Shown piece after piece: positions 38,802 to 46,732 of a stretch of 64,000 nucleotides of DNA; within the stretch, counting starts at the first letter, position 1; every line of letters starts with the position of its first letter. A program made the translations under genes and the position numbers. This stretch comes from Crocinitomicaceae bacterium. Lineage in GTDB: Bacteria; Bacteroidota; Bacteroidia; Flavobacteriales_D; Crocinitomicaceae. The notes under the pieces are model-generated. The model was not told the DNA's origin and did no database searches. It worked only from the letters and a program-made list of their open reading frames with translations. The DNA lies in assembly GCA_024643365.1 (NCBI GenBank), contig JAHENC010000021.1, positions 62,001 to 126,000 on the forward strand. Reading direction: 5' to 3'.

Positions 38802-39946
38802 ATTCCAAAAAGAATATTAAATCCGATGCGGAATGGATAAACAGCCACTGTATGTCCGGTTTTGAACATGGAATTCAACTGGTAGCTAATAAACATACCA
38901 AAGTGACCGTAACCGATACGAGTTGTAGCATCTAATGTCCATCTATTCATATTAAATGCTGAAATAGTGGAATTTACAAATTGATCTCCGTTCGCATAGG
39001 TACCCGTCACGGTTTGTTTGTTTGCGTAGTTATACGTCCCGATGACCCCAACTGCCATGTAGTAACTTTTCTCGAAATTTTTACTGAAGGAATAATCCAA
39101 TAACAAGGGAATTGAAACCGCTCCGACTTGTAATTTATTCGTCTTAAAATCGAATACTGTATCTTGAATAGCATAAATCGTATCCGCCGTATGCGCCAAA
39201 ACATAGTTGTTTCTGAAACTATAATTGTGGTATCCAAAACCTAATCCAGTTGTTATCCCTAATTCTTTTCCTGCGATTGGAAACTTTAAATCAAACATAT
39301 TGTAATTGAATCCAAACGATTTCATTTGATTTATTTCCCAATATGGATTTTGGTCAAAGGTAACATCGCCATTGTCGTTAGCAAATTGAGAAAAGTATAC
39401 ATCAAATCCAGCATAGTGTCCACCACCAAATTTGCGTTTTGATCCTTCGTCTTCGTCATCTTCTTCTGACCATTCTTCGTCAGAGAGTTCGAAATCATCC
39501 GGACCGATAATGGCATCATCGATGTTAATCGGTAAGCGCATCAATGAACGAACGGGAAGGCCGTCTTTTTGAGCAGGAATCCATTTTGGCATTTGTTGAA
39601 CGACCGCCACACAAATGGAATCATATAATTCATTCGCGCCTTTTTCGACTACAATATTGTTAATAGATCCATCTTTCTCTACGATGAAAGATAGGTAAAC
39701 ACGTTGATCCCACAATACTTCAGAAGTATCATCTGGTGGTAAAATGAAGTTGACAAAAATAAACTCAGCCAACGAATCTGGTCCACCAGGGTATTGAGCC
39801 TCTGTATCAGGAAAATTAACTAACGAATCTGGTGGAGCAATACTCACAAGCATTGGTTCAGGAACTCCGCCCGTAATAAGCTCGACTTGCTGCGCAAATA
39901 AGTTAGCTGCGCTTAATAAAATGATGAAGGAAAGTAGAATTTTCAT
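38798..39946 (-). CDS. TonB C-terminal domain fused to an outer-membrane beta-barrel
   Basis: A 382-residue exported protein with an unusual layout. A signal peptide (MKILLSFIILLSAANLFAQ) is followed by a TonB C-terminal-like domain at about residues 48-155. It shows EAQYPGGPDSLAEFI, VYLSFIVEKDGSINNIVVEK, and VVQQMPKWIPAQKDGLPVRS, as in Bacteroidota TonB proteins. A very acidic linker (SDEEWSEEDDEDEG) comes next, then about 200 residues of beta-rich sequence resembling PorT/OMP_b-brl barrels. There is no N-terminal transmembrane anchor, so the TonB-like part should lie in the periplasm attached to an outer-membrane barrel. It follows the riboswitch-controlled receptor gene by 25 bases. Its function is unknown. 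Confidence 0.75.
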   Translation of the reverse strand: MKILLSFIILLSAANLFAQQVELITGGVPEPMLVSIAPPDSLVNFPDTEAQYPGGPDSLAEFIFVNFILPPDDTSEVLWDQRVYLSFIVEKDGSINNIVVEKGANELYDSICVAVVQQMPKWIPAQKDGLPVRSLMRLPINIDDAIIGPDDFELSDEEWSEEDDEDEGSKRKFGGGHYAGFDVYFSQFANDNGDVTFDQNPYWEINQMKSFGFNYNMFDLKFPIAGKELGITTGLGFGYHNYSFRNNYVLAHTADTIYAIQDTVFDFKTNKLQVGAVSIPLLLDYSFSKNFEKSYYMAVGVIGTYNYANKQTVTGTYANGDQFVNSTISAFNMNRWTLDATTRIGYGHFGMFISYQLNSMFKTGHTVAVYPFRIGFNILFGI

Positions 39947-39971
39947 GGTCTAAATTTCCTCAAAAGTACAA

Positions 39972-42440
39972 TTAAAACTTTAAGAGCACACGTGCCATGA
40001 AATTTCTTCCAGCTTGCGGATAGTAGAAATTCTCTGTGGTGGTTTGTTCACCATATGCGTACGAAAACGTATAACCGTTATTCGAATAATATTGGTTTAA
40101 TACATTATTTACCATCACACCAAATTGAATTTCTTTGCAGAACTTATCAAAAATTGAATAATTTACTTGAAGATTCGAGAAATTATATGGGGCTATACTG
40201 CGATTGACATTTCCGGTATTATCCAAAAATTGTCTGCCTACAAGTTTGGACATCCAAGCAATGGTGAAATTATCTATCGGTATCCATTCAAAACCAATAT
40301 TACCAGTAACATTTGGTGAAAAAGACATATCTGTATTTGTATGCGTGATCACTTGCTGTGTATAATAAGGCAAGGTATCCAAATAGACATCTACGTATTC
40401 ATTAAATTGAGGAATTTTATTTTGACTTAGCGTAATTCCCCCAGTCATTTTTAGCTTTTTATCAAAGCGATAAGATCCATACACCTCCACGCCCATTCGA
40501 TAACTTTTTGCCACATTCGAGTGAATATAAGCGCCAACATCGTTGATTTCACCCGTAAGTAAAAGTTGATTTTGGTAATTCATAAAATAAACATTCGTTG
40601 TCAAACTCATTCGACTTGTATTCATCTGATGTCCAAATTCCACATCTTGCAAGGTTTCAAAAGTGGGACGATTTTGCGCTGTACTTTCGATAAAATCAGC
40701 ACGAACAGGTTCTCTGTGACTAATTCCAGCATTTAAGAACAAGGTTTGATTAGGGTTAATTTTAAAACTTCCTCCAACCTTTGGATTGAAAAAGTTGAAT
40801 TGAACGGCTTGTGTTACATCGACAGGCATTCCATTCACTAATTCTTTTCCAATAAAGGAGTAATCCACATGTCTAAATTGCAAATCCGTATACACGTCAA
40901 AACGATCTTGTTTATACACTGCTTTTGCATAGGAACTGAGTTCTGATTTTCTTGAATCGTTGCTGTAATAACGTTGGTAGATTTCACTGTTTGACGCATA
41001 TTGTGCCCAAACCAATTCGCCAAAGTGTCTTCCAAAATAGGTATTTGCAGACCCCCCTAAAACAAAGTCCAAATGAGCTGTTGGTTTATAAGTAACACCA
41101 TACACTGCTCCAAGAAAGTCATTGTCCAACCATAAGCGACGAATCAAATCCGTTTGTTGGACGGTATCCGAACCAATAATCATCGCATTTAAACCATAAT
41201 CCGTTAAATTTTCTCCTTTACGGTATTGTTCATAGTATCCACGACCGTAAGTGTAGTGTCCGGCAATGTTTAAAATTAATTTATCGTTGAAGGTGTGTGT
41301 AAAATGCAATTGATAATTATCCTGCTGATAATTATCTACTTCATTTTTGTAGGTATAAAAATTATAGGTTCTTCCTGCGTTTAATAAATTATCACGTTCT
41401 TCAGAACTTAATCCATTACGATCAGCGTAGGCATTCATGGCCGTTGTGTCACCTGTCACTCTACTTTCTGGCGTTCCATACCAAGCTTGGTATGTGATTT
41501 CCTTACCACTAAAAACAATGGCTTTTAATACCGATTTTTGTCCAATGTAAGCACCTGAGAGGAAGAACGATTTTAAGTCCGAACTAGCGCGATCGAGGTA
41601 ACCTTTGGATTGAATACTGGACATTCTGGTCTCCAGGGAGAAATGTTTGTTGATGATTCCTGTTCCGGCTTTGACCGTTGTTTTAAACGTACCAAAGGAA
41701 CCCAAGGATTGGTCGATAGAGCCGAATGGTTTTTCAGAAATGTCCTGTGTTTTAATGTTCACGCTTGCACCAAAAGCTGCGGCACCATTGGTTGATGAAC
41801 CAACGCCGCGTTGAATTTGTATGTTTTCTATCGAAGAAGTTAAATCAGGCATGTTTACCCAATAAACAGCATGTGATTCTGGATCATTGACTGGAATTCC
41901 ATTGATCGTTACATTGATGCGAGTCGCATCCACACCACGAATACGAAGTCCAGTATAACCAACTCCTGCTCCAGCATCTGAAGTTGTCACTAAGGATGGT
42001 GTTGCCTCTAGTAGAACCGGAATATCCTGTCCGAAATTCTTACGTTCAAGTGGATTGATTTTTCGTATTAAAATTTGAGAGGTACTAAAATCCGACAAAC
42101 GTGTAGTGTTCACGTGTATGTCCTCTAAGGTTTTCATGTTGGAGAAAAGTAGTACTTTGACTTCTTCATTGGAATTTGAAGAAATTGTCATCGATTGGGG
42201 TAAAAAACCCGGTTTTTCAACCAAAATTGTGTAGGTCGAATCAGTAGTTGGGATTTGCGTGAATTCAAACTTTCCCTTGGCATCTGAACTGACTAGAACA
42301 TTGGTATTCAATACAGAAACTTGAGCTGCTTGGATAACTGCTCCTGTTCGATCTTCAATAACACCATGGATGCGCTGTTGAGAGAACGCAAGGTGAGTAA
42401 TACCTAAAAAAAGGATGTTGATAATAATTCTTGTTTTCAT
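39972..42440 (-). CDS. TonB-dependent receptor under TPP riboswitch control, probable thiamine importer
   Basis: An 822-residue outer-membrane receptor. After a signal peptide (to HLAFSQ) comes a carboxypeptidase-regulatory-like domain (about residues 22-105: IHGVIEDRTGAVIQAAQVSV), a TonB-box-like segment (TLEDIHVNTTRL) and the plug (IPVLLEATPSLVTTSDAG, LRIRGVDATRINVTINGIP, IQRGVGSSTNGAAAFGASV). The rest is the 22-strand barrel, ending NFMARVLLKF. The substrate is inferred from control: a TPP riboswitch sits directly upstream, and TPP-regulated receptors of Bacteroidota are known thiamine transporter candidates. The ATG at 42440 begins the signal peptide; an in-frame upstream extension crosses the leader. 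Confidence 0.93.
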   Translation of the reverse strand: MKTRIIINILFLGITHLAFSQQRIHGVIEDRTGAVIQAAQVSVLNTNVLVSSDAKGKFEFTQIPTTDSTYTILVEKPGFLPQSMTISSNSNEEVKVLLFSNMKTLEDIHVNTTRLSDFSTSQILIRKINPLERKNFGQDIPVLLEATPSLVTTSDAGAGVGYTGLRIRGVDATRINVTINGIPVNDPESHAVYWVNMPDLTSSIENIQIQRGVGSSTNGAAAFGASVNIKTQDISEKPFGSIDQSLGSFGTFKTTVKAGTGIINKHFSLETRMSSIQSKGYLDRASSDLKSFFLSGAYIGQKSVLKAIVFSGKEITYQAWYGTPESRVTGDTTAMNAYADRNGLSSEERDNLLNAGRTYNFYTYKNEVDNYQQDNYQLHFTHTFNDKLILNIAGHYTYGRGYYEQYRKGENLTDYGLNAMIIGSDTVQQTDLIRRLWLDNDFLGAVYGVTYKPTAHLDFVLGGSANTYFGRHFGELVWAQYASNSEIYQRYYSNDSRKSELSSYAKAVYKQDRFDVYTDLQFRHVDYSFIGKELVNGMPVDVTQAVQFNFFNPKVGGSFKINPNQTLFLNAGISHREPVRADFIESTAQNRPTFETLQDVEFGHQMNTSRMSLTTNVYFMNYQNQLLLTGEINDVGAYIHSNVAKSYRMGVEVYGSYRFDKKLKMTGGITLSQNKIPQFNEYVDVYLDTLPYYTQQVITHTNTDMSFSPNVTGNIGFEWIPIDNFTIAWMSKLVGRQFLDNTGNVNRSIAPYNFSNLQVNYSIFDKFCKEIQFGVMVNNVLNQYYSNNGYTFSYAYGEQTTTENFYYPQAGRNFMARVLLKF

Positions 42441-42468
42441 TTTATAAAAAATTAAACAAGAACAAGGG

Positions 42469-42499
42469 GCTAATTCTTGGTGAATAAATAACAATTAGC
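42469..42499 (-). promoter_or_regulatory. Possible expression-platform hairpin after the TPP aptamer
   Basis: On the RNA, GCUAAUU (42499-42493) can pair with AAUUAGC (42475-42469) around a 17-base loop, between the aptamer and the receptor ATG. It is followed by CCCC and a loosely U-rich stretch, so it is not a clean terminator. It may take part in switching; which alternative pairing it competes with is unresolved. Confidence 0.4.
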
Positions 42500-42504
42500 T
42501 CGGT

Positions 42505-42578
42505 CATCTTCCCTGCGCAGGCATTATCCTACAGGTTCAATGGGTGTAATCTCAGCCTTTCGGCACCCCTTAGAGACG
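42505..42578 (-). ncRNA. TPP (THI-box) riboswitch aptamer
   Basis: Read on the minus strand, the leader contains all conserved TPP aptamer blocks in order: GGGGUGCC, a very short P3 (GCC-GAAA-GGC), GGCUGAGA, ACCC, UGAACCUG, GGAUAAUGCCUGCG and GGGA. They are closed by a P1 helix CGUCU (42578-42574) with AGAUG (42509-42505). It lies 64 bases before the receptor ATG and 3 bases after the -7 box, so the transcript begins just before it. Binding of thiamine pyrophosphate should switch the operon off. The short P3 is the minimal form without an extra stem. Confidence 0.96.
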
Positions 42579-42581
42579 GGA

Positions 42582-42612
42582 CAAATGTACACAATCATTT
42601 TAAATCACTCAA
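42582..42612 (-). promoter_or_regulatory. Promoter of the riboswitch-receptor operon
   Basis: On the minus strand TTG (42612-42610), 20 bases, then TACATTTG (42589-42582) is a full match to the Bacteroidota promoter. Transcription would start just ahead of the aptamer. Confidence 0.75.
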
Positions 42613-42706
42613 CGGCAATAAAAAATCTTTTTCTTCAATTAAGTAGGGAAATGGATTTTTTGAATGATGGACTTTTTTTTGTAAATTGGTAACTGAAAAA
42701 TGATAA

Positions 42707-43624
42707 ATGCTCTCGACAAAAGGTAAATTATTGAATCAACCGCATTTGACACACGAATCTTCATTGAAGACATTGGTGGAAAATCGCACGATTTTTAATT
42801 TGAAGGATTGCGAGTTAAATTTATTCGAAACCTATGAATCTACTGAAAAAGTAGCCTTGAAATTCAACGATGTTGTATTGACAAGTATGTTGCGCGGGAA
42901 GAAAGTCATGCATTTGTATGAAGACCCAGAATTCGAGTACTTACCCGGAGAGACCGTGATTTTACCTTCTAATGTGGAGATGAAAATTGATTTTCCCGAG
43001 GCCAGTATTGACAATCCTACCCAATGTTTGGCCCTAGAAATAGACCGGACAAAAATTCAACGAATCATCGATTTCTTGAATAATAACTACCCAAAGGAAA
43101 ATAAGGAAGAATGGTCTCTGAATTTCGATCATTATTTATTGTCTAATAACGAAGAAATCGCAGGGACATTAAATAAACTCATGAGCATTTGCATGAGCGC
43201 ACAAATAACAAAAGATGTACTTGCGGATTTAACCTTACAAGAATTATTGATTCACCTCATCCAATTACAAACACGTAGTTCTATTTCATCGGTTAAACAA
43301 CTGGATTCACCCATCGGACATTTGATTGATTTCATCCGAGGGAATTTAACGCAAAAAATCAGTATGAAAGAATTAACGAATAAAGCCTGCATGAGTAATG
43401 CGACACTTTATCGATACATCAAACGGGAAACCGGAATGAGTCCGGTGGAATTGCTTCTACGCGAGCGTATTCGTCATGCCAAACACTTGTTGAAAAACCC
43501 GAATTTACTGATCACCGAGATTGCTTTTGCATCAGGTTTTGACGATGCAAATTACTTTACCCGAGTTTTTAAGAAAATGGAAGGATTGTCACCGCGACAA
43601 TACCAAAAGATGTCAGGACATTAA
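42707..43624 (+). CDS. AraC family transcriptional regulator
   Basis: A 305-residue regulator. Residues 20-195 match the AraC_N-type cupin-like sensor domain found beside aldehyde dehydrogenases (VVLTSMLRGKKVMHLYEDPE, YLPGETVILPSNVEMKIDFP). The last 100 residues are the paired helix-turn-helix DNA-binding domain: ISMKELTNKACMSNATLYRY, the linker with SPVELLLRERIRHAKHLL, and ITEIAFASGFDDANYFTRVF with SPRQYQ. It probably activates the adjoining DUF779/aldehyde dehydrogenase genes in response to an aldehyde or alcohol-derived signal; that is inference from context. It is convergent with DUF779 (4-base overlap) and divergent from the riboswitch operon. Confidence 0.92.
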   Translation: MLSTKGKLLNQPHLTHESSLKTLVENRTIFNLKDCELNLFETYESTEKVALKFNDVVLTSMLRGKKVMHLYEDPEFEYLPGETVILPSNVEMKIDFPEASIDNPTQCLALEIDRTKIQRIIDFLNNNYPKENKEEWSLNFDHYLLSNNEEIAGTLNKLMSICMSAQITKDVLADLTLQELLIHLIQLQTRSSISSVKQLDSPIGHLIDFIRGNLTQKISMKELTNKACMSNATLYRYIKRETGMSPVELLLRERIRHAKHLLKNPNLLITEIAFASGFDDANYFTRVFKKMEGLSPRQYQKMSGH

Positions 43625-44001
43625 AAATCCTCTTTAGTACGCAATGGTTCGAGGTCTACTAATTCACTTTCCGTAAATAAGCGCGATTGAATCACAAATC
43701 GAAATCCGTAAGGAATTTCAAGTGAAAAACTAGAACCTCTTCCGCCCACAACATCCATGGTTAGATGCGTATGTTTCAGGTATTCAAATTGATCTTTGCT
43801 CATCCAAAATTGACAATCTTCAATTACACCTAGACATACATCAGATGACCCCAAATAAAATTCTCCTTTTTGAAAACACATAGGTTGTGATCCATCACAA
43901 CATCCGCCGGACTGATGAAACATAAGGTCGCCATGGTCCTTTTTCAAAGTTGCAATGAGTTCTTTTGCTTTCTCGGTTGCAATGATTCTTGGATTACTCA
44001 T
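43621..44001 (-). CDS. DUF779 domain protein
   Basis: A 126-residue cytoplasmic protein of the DUF779 family, commonly encoded next to acetaldehyde/aldehyde dehydrogenases. The conserved core is MFHQSGGCCDGSQPMCFQKG near residues 27-46 with three cysteines, followed by LGSSDVCLGVIEDCQFW and HTHLTMDVVGGRGSSFSLE. The clustered cysteines and histidine suggest a metal or redox site, but no activity is established. It lies 58 bases after the aldehyde dehydrogenase, behind a terminator-like hairpin, and overlaps the AraC gene tail to tail. Confidence 0.9.
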   Translation of the reverse strand: MSNPRIIATEKAKELIATLKKDHGDLMFHQSGGCCDGSQPMCFQKGEFYLGSSDVCLGVIEDCQFWMSKDQFEYLKHTHLTMDVVGGRGSSFSLEIPYGFRFVIQSRLFTESELVDLEPLRTKEDF

Positions 44002-44011
44002 GTTTTAAAGA

Positions 44012-44040
44012 TAAAAAAACCCGGGGGTTTTTCCCGGGTT
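44012..44040 (-). terminator. Terminator or attenuator between aldehyde dehydrogenase and DUF779
   Basis: An 8-bp perfect stem AACCCGGG / CCCGGGTT (44018-44025, 44033-44040) is followed on the minus strand by TTTTT. It lies after the dehydrogenase stop and right before the DUF779 ATG, so it would lower DUF779 expression from the upstream gene. Confidence 0.8.
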
Positions 44041-44059
44041 AGATTGAAACACTTTTAAC

Positions 44060-45565
44060 TTAAAAGAAACCAAGTTTGTTTTTATTGTATGAAATCAACA
44101 TATTTTTTGTTTGACGGTAATGCGCCAACATCATTTTATGTGTTTCACGTCCAAATCCGGATTTTTTGTATCCACCAAATGGTGCATGAGCTGGATAAGC
44201 ATGGTAGCAATTCACCCAAACACGACCTGCTTGAATTGCGCGCGGAACAGTATACAATTCGTGTGCATCACGTGTCCAAACACCTGCACCTAAACCATAT
44301 AATGTGTCGTTTGCGATTTCTAAAGCTTCTTCAGTTGTTTTGAATGTTGTAACACAAACAACTGGCCCAAAGATTTCCTCTTGGAACACACGCATTTTAT
44401 TGTGTCCTTTGAAAATCGTAGGTTTAATGTAGAACCCATTTGCTAAATCTCCATCTAAGTGATTAGCATCTCCACCTGCTAGTACTTCCGCACCTTCTTC
44501 TTTACCAATTTTCAAATACGACTGAATTTTCTCGTATTGATCATTCGATGCTTGCGCTCCCATCATGGTGTTGCCATCTAGTGGATTTCCACATACAATG
44601 GCATTTGTGCGAGCAATTACTCGCTCCATGAATTTATCATAAATGGATTCATGAACTAAAATACGAGATGGACATGTACATACTTCTCCTTGATTCAAGG
44701 CAAATAACACCGCTCCTTCTACTGCTTTATCGAAGAACTCATCATCATGATCGCAAACAGATGGGAAGAAAATGTTAGGTGATTTACCACCCAATTCCAT
44801 GGTAACTGGAATTAAATTTTCTGATGCATATTGCATGATTAAACGTCCAGTAGTTGTTTCACCTGTAAAGGCTACTTTTTGCACACGTGGCGATGTAGCC
44901 AATGGTTTTCCTGCCTCTGGACCAAATCCTGAAACTACATTTAAAACTCCTGCAGGTAATAAATCTTGGATTAACTCCATCCAAACCATGATGGATGTTG
45001 GTGTTTGCTCAGCTGGCTTAACGATGACACAGTTTCCTGCCGCTAAAGCTGGTGCAATTTTCCAAGTCGCCATTAATAATGGGAAGTTCCAAGGAATGAT
45101 TTGTCCAACAACTCCAAGAGGCTCATGTAGGTTGATGCTTACAGTATGTTCGTCGTGTTCAGAAATTGTTCCTTCCTCTGAACGAATAACTCCAGCGAAA
45201 TAACGGAAATGGTCGATGCATAATGGTAAATCGGCAGCACGCGTTTCACGAATTGCCTTTCCATTGTCGATCGTTTCAACGGTCGCTAAGTACTCCAAAT
45301 TCGCTTCCATTACGTCAGCGATTTTCAATAAGATGTTACTTCTTGTTGTGGCGGAAGTTTTGGACCAAGTTTTAAATGCTTCGTGAGCTGCGTCTAATGC
45401 CAACTCGATATCTTCTGCGGTTGAACGTGCTGCATTTGCGATTAATTTTCCGTCGATTGGAGAAATGTTTTCGAAATAATTTCCTTTTACTGGTGGAACA
45501 AATTTCCCTCCAATAAAATTGTCATAATGTGACTTGAAAGTCGGTCGGTTTGCTAAATTGCTCAT
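44060..45565 (-). CDS. NAD-dependent aldehyde dehydrogenase (ExaC/AldB-like)
   Basis: A 501-residue aldehyde dehydrogenase. The catalytic cysteine is in [18 protein letters not shown] near residue 298, the general base in [16 protein letters not shown] near 262, and cofactor residues in [18 protein letters not shown] near 160 and [15 protein letters not shown] near 240. The double-cysteine VCTCPSR pattern and the AraC plus DUF779 neighbours match the acetaldehyde/ethanol-oxidation class (ExaC, AldB, AcoD). ATG at 45565 ([15 protein letters not shown]) is preferred; the frame extends 14 codons upstream. A 14-bp palindrome lies about 107 bases upstream. Confidence 0.94.
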   Translation of the reverse strand: MSNLANRPTFKSHYDNFIGGKFVPPVKGNYFENISPIDGKLIANAARSTAEDIELALDAAHEAFKTWSKTSATTRSNILLKIADVMEANLEYLATVETIDNGKAIRETRAADLPLCIDHFRYFAGVIRSEEGTISEHDEHTVSINLHEPLGVVGQIIPWNFPLLMATWKIAPALAAGNCVIVKPAEQTPTSIMVWMELIQDLLPAGVLNVVSGFGPEAGKPLATSPRVQKVAFTGETTTGRLIMQYASENLIPVTMELGGKSPNIFFPSVCDHDDEFFDKAVEGAVLFALNQGEVCTCPSRILVHESIYDKFMERVIARTNAIVCGNPLDGNTMMGAQASNDQYEKIQSYLKIGKEEGAEVLAGGDANHLDGDLANGFYIKPTIFKGHNKMRVFQEEIFGPVVCVTTFKTTEEALEIANDTLYGLGAGVWTRDAHELYTVPRAIQAGRVWVNCYHAYPAHAPFGGYKKSGFGRETHKMMLAHYRQTKNMLISYNKNKLGFF

Positions 45566-45671
45566 AGTTAATTGTTTTAGTTCTACAAATGAACTAATCA
45601 ATTTCAATGATTTTTAGCACTTTTAATTCATCCTATAGCACGTTTGTATCAATGTGTATTTTTAGATGGGG

Positions 45672-45685
45672 CAACTTGCAAGTTG
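45672..45685. repeat. 14-bp perfect palindrome upstream of the aldehyde dehydrogenase
   Basis: CAACTTGCAAGTTG is its own reverse complement. It lies between the asd stop and the aldehyde dehydrogenase start, about 107 bases from the latter. There is no T-run, so it is not an ordinary terminator; it could be an operator or the stem of an asd 3' end. Confidence 0.5.
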
Positions 45686-45701
45686 ACCTTTAATTAAAAG
45701 T

Positions 45702-46685
45702 TTACTGAAGTAATCCTTCCACAATTTTAGCGATTTGAACAGCGTTTGTTGCTGCACCTTTGCGTAAATTATCAGCAACGATCCATAAATTCAATGAATT
45801 CGCTTGACTTTCATCCCGACGGATGCGTCCTACAAATACATCGTCCTTACCCTGTGCATATTTCGGCATTGGGTATGTGTAAGTGTCCTGATTGTCTTGC
45901 AAGGTAATCCCGGACGTTTCATGAAGAATTTTACGAACCTCATCCAAATTAAAGTCTTTTTCAAATTCGATGTTGACTGCTTCTGAATGTCCACCAACAA
46001 CTGGTACTCGAACGGCTGTTGCAGTCACTAAAATAGACGGATCCAAAATTTTCTTTGTTTCGTTCGTCAATTTCATTTCCTCCTTGGTATACCCATTTTC
46101 TTCAAATGAATCACATTGTGGAATGCAATTTTTATCGATTGGATATTTATAGGCCATTTCACCTGTTTGACCTGTGCGTTCATTTTCCATTTGTTCCACC
46201 GCTTTCACACCTGTTCCGGTAATGGACTGATACGTCGACACAATCACACGTTTGATTCCAAAACGTTGGTGCAATGGAGCTAATACCATTACTAATTGAA
46301 TGGTACTACAATTTGGATTTGCTATGATTTTATCTTCTTTGGTCAATGTGTGACCATTTATTTCAGGAACAATCAGCTTTTTTGTTGGATCCATTCTCCA
46401 AGCGGACGAGTTATCAATCACAACTGTTCCAACTTCAGCGAATTTAGGAGCCCAAATCAAAGAAGTCTCCCCTCCTGCCGAAAAAATGGCAATATCTGGA
46501 TGCATATCCACAGCTGTTTGTAGTCCAACCACCTCAAATTCCAATCCGCCGAATTCCATTTTTTTTCCAACTGATTTCTCAGATGCAACTGGGATTAGAG
46601 TGGTAATCGGGAAATTTTGTTCCTTTAAAACTTGCAACATGACATGTCCAACCATACCTGTTGCTCCAACAACTGCTACTTTCAT
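45702..46685 (-). CDS. asd: Aspartate-semialdehyde dehydrogenase
   Basis: A 327-residue NADP-dependent dehydrogenase making aspartate semialdehyde for lysine, threonine, methionine and diaminopimelate synthesis. Motifs: VAVVGATGMVGHVMLQVL at the N-terminus (nucleotide loop), IFSAGGETSLIWAPKF near residue 68, the catalytic cysteine in IANPNCSTIQLVMVLAP near 125, and VRVPVVGGHSEAVNIEF near 225 with the active-site residues. The length is standard. It is divergent from the lamin-tail protein with 47 bases between. Confidence 0.97.
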   Translation of the reverse strand: MKVAVVGATGMVGHVMLQVLKEQNFPITTLIPVASEKSVGKKMEFGGLEFEVVGLQTAVDMHPDIAIFSAGGETSLIWAPKFAEVGTVVIDNSSAWRMDPTKKLIVPEINGHTLTKEDKIIANPNCSTIQLVMVLAPLHQRFGIKRVIVSTYQSITGTGVKAVEQMENERTGQTGEMAYKYPIDKNCIPQCDSFEENGYTKEEMKLTNETKKILDPSILVTATAVRVPVVGGHSEAVNIEFEKDFNLDEVRKILHETSGITLQDNQDTYTYPMPKYAQGKDDVFVGRIRRDESQANSLNLWIVADNLRKGAATNAVQIAKIVEGLLQ

Positions 46686-46718
46686 ACGTTATTAAGCTAT
46701 TTGAGCCTGTAAAATTAA

Positions 46719-46726
46719 TATATTTG
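46719..46726 (+). promoter_or_regulatory. -7 promoter box for the lamin-tail gene
   Basis: TATATTTG matches TAnnTTTG exactly and lies 6 bases before the ATG at 46733. A TTTG at 46700-46703 is 15 bases upstream of the box, slightly short of the usual distance. Confidence 0.45.
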
Positions 46727-46732
46727 ATAGCT

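Noticed and set aside
42579-42706. A second riboswitch or attenuator before the AraC gene.
   Set aside because: The plus-strand sequence is AT-rich with no conserved blocks or stable hairpin.
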